Origin: JACRCG01 sp964524835
GTDB taxonomy: Bacteria; Desulfobacterota; Desulfuromonadia; Geobacterales; Pseudopelobacteraceae
Direction of reading: 5' to 3'
Length of the DNA stretch: 64,000 nt
Assembly (NCBI GenBank): GCA_964524835.1
Contig: CAZGEG010000007.1
Span: 115,252 to 179,251, forward strand
The position numbers and the translations under genes are program-made. This document shows positions 24,677 to 32,036 of the stretch, in pieces. The first letter of the stretch is position 1. The number at the start of each line of letters is the position of its first letter. The notes below the pieces were generated by a model that was given only the letters and a program-made list of their open reading frames with translations, searched no databases and was not told where the DNA came from.

Positions 24677-26104
24677 ATGAATATTTACCAAAGTTTACCG
24701 CCGCTACTTCAAGACATGTCAGTATCTCTTCGGGGACTTCAGCTGAGATTTTTGAGATACCGCACAGAAACCTGGGAGGCTCTCGATAAATATCTGCAAA
24801 GCGAGTTGTGGTCACCTGCTGACATGGATTGTTTTGTCGATTCAGAGGTGATGCGCATTGTTCAGCATGCTTACGATACCACCCCCTTTTACCGCAGCTT
24901 CTACAATGAGCACGGAGTGCACCCGATTGATATTCAGGGAAGGCAGGACCTTACGAAATTGCCGATTCTTGAAAAGGATTTATTCCGGAAAAATATTTCT
25001 AATTGCATAACTAGCAGCTACAAGCCCTCTCAAATGTGGATCGCAAATACTTCCGGAACTACCGGAAAACCATTAAGTGTATTCCACACTCACTCAGATA
25101 TGACCAAGCGTATGGCACTCATGGAGCGTCTCTATGGTTGGTATGGTCAGTCACGATGGCGGCGACGCGCCAGCTTTACAGGCAAGTTGATAGTACCTGT
25201 AGATCGCAAGGAAGAGCGTTTCTTCCGCAGGAACTGGCCTATCAACCAATGGTTGTTTTCTTCTCACCATCTCATGTCGGCCAATTTTGGAAAGTACACA
25301 AGGCAACTTGAACAGTGTGCGCCCTCACAAATAGACGGCATACTTTCACCCATTTACGTCATAGCCCAGTACCTCCGTAATGCCGGTTCACAGCTTACTG
25401 TAAAACCAGCAGTGGTTATTCCTACTTCAGAAACTCTCTGGCCATACATGCGCAGTGCAATTTCAGAAGCATTTGGCTGCCCTGTTGCCAACCAATACGG
25501 ATCACAGGAAGGTGCGCCGCTTGCATACGAGTGTCAGGCCGGTTCCATGCATATTTGTCCGGAATCAGGAATTTTTGAGATTCTCGATGGCCGGAACAAT
25601 CCTTGTAAACCAGGCCAGGTGGGTAAGTTGGTGGTAACCAGTTTTCTGTCCACTGGTACACCTTTGATTCGCTATTCTATCGGTGATACAGCTGTTTGGG
25701 GTGAAGAGGCGTGTTCGTGTGGCCGCCGAGCTCCTGTTTTGGCTGCTATTCTCGGACGGGTTGACGATATGTTGGTTTCATCGGAGCGTGGCATAATTCC
25801 GCGGGTGGACTCGGCCTTTAAAGGCGTCCCTGCTTCAATAATTATGTCCCAGTTGGCTCAGGTTGGCTTTGACCGTTTCGAATTGCGGTTGGTAGTAGAT
25901 AAGAATATGTACAAGCCCGAACAGGGGCAAACCATTCAGAACAATCTGTGCGACTATTTAGGACGCAATTCTGAGATCAACATTCGCTTGTTTGACTCGT
26001 TGCCTCCAGGGCCGAGTGGAAAAATCAAGGCGATGAGTAACGAGTGGAGTGGTGGGAGAAATGCAATTACCGATCAATGGAACCTTCAGGATGTGCATCT
26101 ATGA
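24677..26104 (+). CDS. AMP-binding (phenylacetate-CoA ligase/CapK-like) protein
   Basis: 475 residues. NTSGTTGKPLSVFHTH (about residues 122-137) is the adenylate-forming P-loop, YGSQEGAPLAYEC matches the later substrate and AMP motif, and the SIGDTAVWG / GRVDDM region corresponds to the hinge. This is the PaaK/CapK branch common in capsule clusters, where an acid would be activated as acyl-AMP and possibly passed to a sugar. The substrate is unknown. The stop overlaps by ATGA the start of a 39-codon remnant. Confidence 0.75.
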   Translation: MNIYQSLPPLLQDMSVSLRGLQLRFLRYRTETWEALDKYLQSELWSPADMDCFVDSEVMRIVQHAYDTTPFYRSFYNEHGVHPIDIQGRQDLTKLPILEKDLFRKNISNCITSSYKPSQMWIANTSGTTGKPLSVFHTHSDMTKRMALMERLYGWYGQSRWRRRASFTGKLIVPVDRKEERFFRRNWPINQWLFSSHHLMSANFGKYTRQLEQCAPSQIDGILSPIYVIAQYLRNAGSQLTVKPAVVIPTSETLWPYMRSAISEAFGCPVANQYGSQEGAPLAYECQAGSMHICPESGIFEILDGRNNPCKPGQVGKLVVTSFLSTGTPLIRYSIGDTAVWGEEACSCGRRAPVLAAILGRVDDMLVSSERGIIPRVDSAFKGVPASIIMSQLAQVGFDRFELRLVVDKNMYKPEQGQTIQNNLCDYLGRNSEINIRLFDSLPPGPSGKIKAMSNEWSGGRNAITDQWNLQDVHL

Positions 26105-26220
26105 ACCGGGGGGTAATCCCTGAAGCGTGTGGTGATCATCCGAGCGGAGATCAAAACTGGCAGTACCATCTTTGGGATGTGCTCATGTTCCAGGCATGGC
26201 TGGAGAAACAGACCGCATGA
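26101..26220 (+). pseudogene. Short coupled ORF resembling the C-terminal tail of asparagine synthase
   Basis: A 39-residue frame starts in an ATGA overlap with the preceding gene and ends in an ATGA overlap with the next (26217-26220). Its second half reads NWQYHLWDVLMFQAWLEKQ, which resembles the extreme C-terminus of AsnB-type asparagine synthases (a basic or His residue, LW, LLM-hydrophobic, WL). Such genes are frequent in polysaccharide clusters. The rest of the gene is absent, so this looks like a deletion scar that kept its translational coupling. Confidence 0.45.
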
Positions 26221-27347
26221 AAATAGTCGTGATTGCCGGTCTGGCCGAATCTCTCCTGAATTTCCGCGGACCACTGCTCGCGGCAATGAAAAATAGCGGG
26301 CATGAAGTTACCGCCCTCGCTCCCGGTGAAAATCCGGATGTTGCCGCCAGGCTGCTGGGCATGGGAGTGAATTACCGTGCAATACAGATGGACAGGACCG
26401 GCATGAACCCTCTGAAGGATGTGCGGTCCCTGTTCCAGATGAAAGCCATCATCAGCGACCTACGGCCCGACATTGTCCTGAGCTATACGATCAAGCCGGT
26501 CATCTATGGCTCGCTGGCCGCCCGCATGGCCGGGGTACCCCATACCTTCTCCATGATCACCGGCCTGGGATATGCTTTCATGGGAGAAAGCGCCGGAAAG
26601 AAAATCGTCAACAGAATTGTCTCATTTTTGTATCGAGCGGGCCTGGCGGGAAATGGCCATGTTTTTTTCCAGAATCCTGACGATCTGGCCATCTTTTGCG
26701 AGCGTGGACTGCTCGGCAGTCGACAGCAGGCCGTACTGATAAACGGGTCCGGCATCGATCTCGATTATTTTAAGTTTTCTACTCCGGTGCCAACCCGACC
26801 GCAGTTTCTGCTCATTGCCCGCCTGCTGCGTGACAAGGGAATTGCCGAATACGTGGCTGCAGCCGGGATACTGAAACAGAAATATCCGGAGGCTGTATTC
26901 AGGGTGCTGGGGCCCTTTGACAGTAATCCCGCGGCCATTAAACGGGTTGACATCGACAAGTGGCAGCGGGAGGGGAACATCGAATATCTGGGCGAGTCAG
27001 CGGACGTCAGACCTTACATCTCTGACTGCTCCGTGTATGTCCTTCCTTCGTACCGTGAAGGCACCCCTCGAACTGTTCTCGAAGCCATGGCCATGGGGCG
27101 GCCGATCGTGACTACGGATGTTCCCGGCTGCCGCGAAACGGTCCGGGAGGGCGAAAACGGCTTTCTGGTGCCGCTGCGGGACGCTCTCTCCCTTGCCAGG
27201 GCCATGGAAAAATTCATTCTCTATCCCGACCTGATCATACCGATGGGCACGAGGAGCAGGGAGATCGCCGTCGAGAAATACGATGTGCATAAAGTAAACG
27301 GGATAATACTGGATGCTATGGGACTTGATTGTGAAAAGATTTTTTGA
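26217..27347 (+). CDS. Glycosyltransferase family 4 (GT-B)
   Basis: 376 residues. The start at 26217 fits the domain boundary (MKIVVIAGLAESLLNFRGPL); an upstream in-frame ATG at 26172 lies within the asparagine-synthase-like remnant. GT4 features are GHEVTALAPG, HTFSMITGLGYAF, and the donor-binding stretch around residue 275 (VLPSYREGTPRTVLEAMAMG), with GRPIVTTDVPGCRETV following. Homologues often act directly after the initiating PglC-type transferase as N-acetylgalactosaminyl- or similar transferases (PglA-like). That fits its place upstream of the PglC homologue, but the donor is inferred. Confidence 0.82.
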   Translation: MKIVVIAGLAESLLNFRGPLLAAMKNSGHEVTALAPGENPDVAARLLGMGVNYRAIQMDRTGMNPLKDVRSLFQMKAIISDLRPDIVLSYTIKPVIYGSLAARMAGVPHTFSMITGLGYAFMGESAGKKIVNRIVSFLYRAGLAGNGHVFFQNPDDLAIFCERGLLGSRQQAVLINGSGIDLDYFKFSTPVPTRPQFLLIARLLRDKGIAEYVAAAGILKQKYPEAVFRVLGPFDSNPAAIKRVDIDKWQREGNIEYLGESADVRPYISDCSVYVLPSYREGTPRTVLEAMAMGRPIVTTDVPGCRETVREGENGFLVPLRDALSLARAMEKFILYPDLIIPMGTRSREIAVEKYDVHKVNGIILDAMGLDCEKIF

Positions 27348-27930
27348 CACCATTTGCACTCTCGCAGGCCTGCTGCTGCTCAGCCCTCTGTTGGTGGTAA
27401 CAGCTATCTTGGTGAGGTGCAGGCTCGGCTCACCGGTACTGTTCAGACAGGAAAGGCCGGGACTTTACGGCAAGCCATTCATCATGTTTAAATTCCGTAC
27501 CATGACTGACCAACGGGACGCAGCCGGGAATGTTCTCCCTGATGCGGTACGACTTACTCCGTTCGGAAATTTCCTCCGCAACACAAGCCTTGACGAGCTG
27601 CCCGAGTTAATCAACGTCCTCAAGGGGGAAATGAGCCTCGTCGGACCGCGGCCGTTGCTGATGGAATATCTGGAACGGTACACCCCGGAACAGGCGCGTC
27701 GGCATGAGGTCAGGCCGGGCATCACCGGCTGGGCACAGGTAAACGGCAGGAATGCCATCAGCTGGGAACACAAATTTGCCCTCGACGCCTGGTATGTGGA
27801 TCACCGCACTTTTCTTCTCGACCTCCGCATACTGCTGCTGACGATCGGAAAGGTATTCAGGAAGGAAGGGGTTTCCGAAGCAGGCCAGGCAACGATGAGC
27901 AAATTCATGGGGAGTAACCGGGATGACTGA
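27313..27930 (+). CDS. Initiating sugar-phosphate transferase, PglC-like (bacterial sugar transferase)
   Basis: 205 residues, overlapping the previous gene by 35 bases; TTG 27325 and GTG 27331 are alternative starts. The N-terminal KRFFDTICTLAGLLLL is the re-entrant membrane helix region of PglC-type enzymes. RQERPGLYGKPFIMFKFRTM, the catalytic DELPEL pair and SLVGPRPLL are diagnostic. The small size without extra membrane helices fits PglC rather than WcaJ or WbaP. It transfers a phospho-sugar from a UDP-sugar to undecaprenyl phosphate, starting repeat-unit assembly. The next two genes suggest a diacetylbacillosamine-type sugar. Confidence 0.88.
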   Translation: MLWDLIVKRFFDTICTLAGLLLLSPLLVVTAILVRCRLGSPVLFRQERPGLYGKPFIMFKFRTMTDQRDAAGNVLPDAVRLTPFGNFLRNTSLDELPELINVLKGEMSLVGPRPLLMEYLERYTPEQARRHEVRPGITGWAQVNGRNAISWEHKFALDAWYVDHRTFLLDLRILLLTIGKVFRKEGVSEAGQATMSKFMGSNRDD

Positions 27931-28579
27931 TAGCGGCAGTGAGAAGATATTTGTTTTCGGCGCCAGCGGCCATGCAAAGGTTGTGATCGATATCATCGAA
28001 CGTCTGGGGTTGTACCGGGTTGATTGTCTTGTGGATGACAATCCTGCCCTGAAGGGGGATACTGTATTTGGGTACCATGTTGCCGGAGGAAGGGATGAGC
28101 TGCTTGAGCTCCGGATTAAAAACGGTGTCACACGCGGCATCGTGGCTATCGGCAGCAACCCGGCCCGCACAGCGGTGGCCGGCTGGCTTGCGGAAAACGG
28201 TTTCACCTTGGTGACGGCAGTACACCCTTCGGCGCAGCTCTCCAGAGGTGTGGAAGTGGGCAGCGGCTCTGCCATCATGGCAGGCGTTGCCATCAATGCC
28301 GGTGCGGTGATCGGCGAAAATGTCATTGTCAATACCGGGGCAACGATCGATCATGATTGCATCATCAAAAACGGGGTACACATCGCCCCCGGAGTCACTC
28401 TCTGCGGCACGGTACGGGTCGGCGCCGGAACTTTTGTCTGTGCGGGAACGACGATCATCCCCAATATCGTGATCGGCCAAAATGTGATCGTCGGGGCCGG
28501 GTCAACCGTGGTGCGGAACGTGCCGGATGGTGTGCAGGTATTGGGAACGCCTGCCCGCGAAGTCAACCGTCGCCATTAA
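27923..28579 (+). CDS. Sugar N-/O-acetyltransferase, PglD/NeuD-like
   Basis: 218 residues. An N-terminal Rossmann-like domain (FVFGASGHAKVVIDIIERLG, residues about 8-27) is followed by hexapeptide repeats of the left-handed beta-helix (residues about 100-200, for example VAINAGAVIGENVIVN and GTVRVGAGTFVCAGTTI). PglD homologues acetylate the 4-amino group of UDP-4-amino-sugars with acetyl-CoA. It overlaps the PglC-like gene by 8 bases and precedes the aminotransferase, forming the PglC-PglD-PglE order. Confidence 0.86.
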   Translation: MTDSGSEKIFVFGASGHAKVVIDIIERLGLYRVDCLVDDNPALKGDTVFGYHVAGGRDELLELRIKNGVTRGIVAIGSNPARTAVAGWLAENGFTLVTAVHPSAQLSRGVEVGSGSAIMAGVAINAGAVIGENVIVNTGATIDHDCIIKNGVHIAPGVTLCGTVRVGAGTFVCAGTTIIPNIVIGQNVIVGAGSTVVRNVPDGVQVLGTPAREVNRRH

Positions 28580-28629
28580 TTGGCTCATAATATGCAGTTA
28601 TACATTCAGATTTATAAGAGGAGCAAGAT

Positions 28630-29979
28630 TTGCATATTTTGACTTTTCCTTACTCCTTGAAACAACTGATAAATTCACAAGTCACCCTTTTCGGCTCACT
28701 CGCCAGGAGGTTTATTTTGAACGCTTTCGCCAACACAATTCATGGATTTGACAAAAAAATTGCACCCTTTTCCGAGAAACTGGCCATCGATGGCGGTCAT
28801 CCACTTCGTGTATCACCCTTTGCCCCTTGGCCGCAATTTGACACCGATGAAATTTCAGCCGTGTCAGCAATTCTTGCCTCCGGCAAGGTTAACTACTGGA
28901 CCGGAGAAGAGGGACGACAATTCGAAAAGGAATTTGCCGCCTTCATTGACTGCAAGCACGCCATTGCTGTTGCCAACGGCACCGTCGCGCTGGAGCTGGC
29001 TCTGTATGCTCTCGGCATCGGCCCGGGAGATGAAGTGATCGTCCCCTGTCGCACCTATATAGCTTCGGCAAGTTGTGCTGTCCTGCGTGGCGCTGTTCCG
29101 GTAATGGCCGATGTTGACCCTGTCAGCCAGAACATCACCGCTGATACAATCAAGGCCGCCATAACCCCCAGAACGAAAGCAATTATAGCAGTACACCTTG
29201 CCGGCTGGCCGTGCGACATGGAACCGATCCTGCAATTAGCACGGGAGCATGGCATAAAGGTTATTGAAGATTGCGCCCAGGCGCTTGGAGCAACCTACAA
29301 GGGGAGAGCGGTCGGTTCAATGGGAGACGCGGCCGCTTTTTCCTTCTGCCAGGACAAGATCATCACCACCGGCGGCGAAGGTGGCATGATGACTACCAAT
29401 GACCCCGCCGTGTGGGAAAAGGCCTGGTCATTCAAGGATCACGGCAAGAGCTATGACGAGGTGTTCAAGCGGGATCACCCGCCCGGATTTCGCTGGCTGC
29501 ACGAATCGTTCGGCACAAATATGCGAATGACGGAGATCCAGTCCGGCATCGGTCGCCGCCAGCTGAAAAAAATATTGTGGTGGCGCACTGCACGACGGAA
29601 CAATGCCGCTGTTCTGACCGAGCGTTTTTCAGCTGTTCCCGCATTGAGAGTGACAATCCCCGGAGCGGATATCGGCCATGCCTATTACAAATATTACACC
29701 TTTGTGCGCCCGGAGATATTAAACAAGGGCTGGGACAGGGACAGGATAATGCAGGCGATCAATGCCGAAGGGATTCCCTGTTTTTCCGGCAGCTGTAGTG
29801 AAATATACCTGGAAAAGGCCTTCACCAATGCCGGACTGCAACCTGAAAATCGGCTTGAAGCAGCCAGAGAACTTGGCGAGACCAGCCTCATGTTCCTAGT
29901 CCACCCGACTCTTGGGAGGGAGGAAATAGAGGACACCTGTCTGGCAGTGGAAAAGGTGATGCGCGCGGCCTCCAGTTAA
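28630..29979 (+). CDS. DegT/DnrJ/EryC1/StrS aminotransferase, PglE-like
   Basis: 449 residues. A TTG start at 28630 is supported by AGAGGAG at 28617-28623; later in-frame starts lack a good ribosome site. Before the usual family start (KLAIDGGHPLRV) there is an unusual extension of about 45 residues. PLP-fold markers are NGTVALELALYALG, the VIEDCAQ aspartate, and FSFCQDK with the Schiff-base lysine K243, then TTGGEGGMM. The enzyme would form a 4-amino sugar from the UDP-4-keto sugar. The 4,6-dehydratase (PglF) needed for its substrate is not in the window. Last gene of the cluster, 9 bases from a convergent gene. Confidence 0.85.
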   Translation: MHILTFPYSLKQLINSQVTLFGSLARRFILNAFANTIHGFDKKIAPFSEKLAIDGGHPLRVSPFAPWPQFDTDEISAVSAILASGKVNYWTGEEGRQFEKEFAAFIDCKHAIAVANGTVALELALYALGIGPGDEVIVPCRTYIASASCAVLRGAVPVMADVDPVSQNITADTIKAAITPRTKAIIAVHLAGWPCDMEPILQLAREHGIKVIEDCAQALGATYKGRAVGSMGDAAAFSFCQDKIITTGGEGGMMTTNDPAVWEKAWSFKDHGKSYDEVFKRDHPPGFRWLHESFGTNMRMTEIQSGIGRRQLKKILWWRTARRNNAAVLTERFSAVPALRVTIPGADIGHAYYKYYTFVRPEILNKGWDRDRIMQAINAEGIPCFSGSCSEIYLEKAFTNAGLQPENRLEAARELGETSLMFLVHPTLGREEIEDTCLAVEKVMRAASS

Positions 29980-29988
29980 TCCATACTG

Positions 29989-31773
29989 CTATTCAATCCC
30001 TGAACCAAAGACATGATGTTCTTCCGCTATTCCGGAGAATCGATTTGTTTTCTCCACGTTCACTCGTATTACCCGACCTTTCCCCTCTACCCTGATTCCC
30101 CGCATCGCCGGTGAAAAGCCACTGCTTTCGATCATGTTGCCGATGACCCGTATGTCTGCAAATTTTCCATTCCCCTCGTTGGTAACGTCGATTGCATAAG
30201 GGTATGCTCCGTAGTTGTTAAAGCTTGTGTCTCGGACGGTATTCCCTTCGATAAGGATGTTTGTGCAGTCGAGCGGGCGATGGCGATTGCCGTAGAGGAT
30301 GATACCGGCCCCCGAGACAGTGTCAATGGTGTTCCCACTGATGATGGCATTCGTCGCTGCAGTGAGTTGGATTCCACTCCAGACCGTTCCGCGCTTTGCC
30401 CTTCCTCCCGTGATTGTGTTGTTAGTAATGGTTAGCCCGTCGAATCCCATAGTTGTATCTGGGGGAACAAGTGGCTGAAAGATGCCAGCAACACACTGGT
30501 CCAGTTCGCCGTTCAGCCTGATCGTGTTTGAATCGATAACGACATTCCTCACCTTCTGGATTGACCAGAGAGATATACCTATCTTCGTCATGTTGATGAA
30601 TGTATTTTGCGTCCACTGTTGGTTGGCGGCAGCGACATAGTCGTCGGCGACGATATATCCACCCGTACTGTAGTTCTCAACTCTATTTCCGGTCACAGCC
30701 ATGTCAAAACCGTGCATTTCGATTCCCGCTACAACAGCTACGGGGGGACCATTCTCATTGTACGGATTCGGGTTGGAAAGCCGGTTATTTTTCACCGCCA
30801 CACTCCGTCCGCTGATATAAAGGGTGCTGTGGTCGCTCTGACGACGGTTGCCGGGAATGGCCGCTCCGACGTTGAAAAAATCACAGTTTTCAACGGAAGA
30901 GTCCGTCACCATATAGGAGAGGCTGTCACTGCCGAACTTAATAACGTTAGTTCCCGGGTGATTCTCGAACCTGACCCCTTCGATCCTGACGTTCTTTCCT
31001 GCTAACACCCAGATGGCCATTGCCCGACGAATAAGATTTCCCGTCGACCCCTTGACGAGATTGCGCGAACCATTGCCATCGATCGTGAAATTTTTGAATG
31101 ATACGTTGCTGACAGTTTCCGCCTTAAGTGGCGCTAAAACGACGTAATCTCCCCCATTAGTGAAATTGTCTCCGACCTTCAGTACGCTACCGTGCCCCTC
31201 CCCTACGATGCTGACGCCCGATTTCGGTACGAGGATGGCATCGACAGCATCGCCGCTGCCTACAAGCTTGATTCTATTGCGGCGGTCAAGGAGATAAGTT
31301 CCGTTCGACAGTCTTACCTCCCCCCCCTTCTCCAGGCTATCAATGGCACTCTGGATGGCCATAGCGGACGATATTCCATTACCGGCGCCCCACCATTCGG
31401 GATGTACTTTGGTTATGGATGTGGATGCAAACCTGACGTTACCGGAGCCATTGAATATTTTTGCCTGAGGGGATTCAAGCATGCCGCCCAAGACAATCGT
31501 TTTCCCCACAGCAACATCGATGCTCGCATTCTTGTCAAGTTTCAGAGAGATGTTAGGCGGAACGGACAGGTTGTTTACCTTCTGAGGGGTTGAGATGGTG
31601 ATCGTTGCTTTCGTGTCGCCAAGGACGCTTACTGCCGAAGAAAGGTTGGCAAACGCGGCAGCAGAAACGGTTTTACTCTGGGATTTAGGGGTTACTTGTG
31701 GTGGAACTGATGCATACCCCCCCCATGCAGCGAGCGGGAGCAGGAGCAAAAAACAAACTTCAAAGATGTGCAT
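29989..31773 (-). CDS. Exported right-handed beta-helix (pectate-lyase superfamily) protein
   Basis: 594 residues from the ATG at 31773, chosen because a signal peptide follows directly (HIFEVCFLLLLPLAAWGGYAS). The in-frame ATG at 31851 adds 26 residues without one. PEWWGAGNGISSAMAIQSAI and GGEVRLSNGTYLL mark the N-terminal start of a pectate-lyase-3-like beta-helix; many short parallel-beta turns follow (VSFKNFTIDGNG, NNTITGG, ISGNTIDTVSGAGIILYGN). It may cleave or modify the extracellular polysaccharide made by the convergent cluster. No catalytic residues were assigned. Confidence 0.72.
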   Translation of the reverse strand: MHIFEVCFLLLLPLAAWGGYASVPPQVTPKSQSKTVSAAAFANLSSAVSVLGDTKATITISTPQKVNNLSVPPNISLKLDKNASIDVAVGKTIVLGGMLESPQAKIFNGSGNVRFASTSITKVHPEWWGAGNGISSAMAIQSAIDSLEKGGEVRLSNGTYLLDRRNRIKLVGSGDAVDAILVPKSGVSIVGEGHGSVLKVGDNFTNGGDYVVLAPLKAETVSNVSFKNFTIDGNGSRNLVKGSTGNLIRRAMAIWVLAGKNVRIEGVRFENHPGTNVIKFGSDSLSYMVTDSSVENCDFFNVGAAIPGNRRQSDHSTLYISGRSVAVKNNRLSNPNPYNENGPPVAVVAGIEMHGFDMAVTGNRVENYSTGGYIVADDYVAAANQQWTQNTFINMTKIGISLWSIQKVRNVVIDSNTIRLNGELDQCVAGIFQPLVPPDTTMGFDGLTITNNTITGGRAKRGTVWSGIQLTAATNAIISGNTIDTVSGAGIILYGNRHRPLDCTNILIEGNTVRDTSFNNYGAYPYAIDVTNEGNGKFADIRVIGNMIESSGFSPAMRGIRVEGKGRVIRVNVEKTNRFSGIAEEHHVFGSGIE

Positions 31774-31955
31774 TTTGGTTACCTGCACAACTGGCCTGAA
31801 TGCAAGCGCCTCACGCAACATGCCGACAAATTGTCCTGATGTTTCATACATAAGTTACCCCGTACTGCCGAAAAAGTTATCGTGCATTTTCCAGAATCCA
31901 GCAGAGGAAAACCAAGGAAATACTTGCCTACTCCAAAAATTTAACCTGCCGTTTA

Positions 31956-31998
31956 GTAAACAGAAAGGGCCTCCCAGCAGGAAGCCCTTTTTGTTTAC
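31956..31998. terminator. Long imperfect hairpin with T-run on the plus strand, probable bidirectional terminator
   Basis: GTAAACA and AAAGGGC (31956-31970) pair with GCCCTTT and TGTTTAC (31984-31998) with one G-T wobble between, around a 13-base loop. The plus strand has a T-run in the 3' arm; the minus strand has only a short one. It lies 38 bases after the stop of the minus-strand repeat protein, so it most likely ends that transcript even though the T-run is stronger in the other direction. Confidence 0.6.
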
Positions 31999-32036
31999 GG
32001 CTGGAGCTAAACTCTTCCGCAGTGTCCAGTGGTTCT

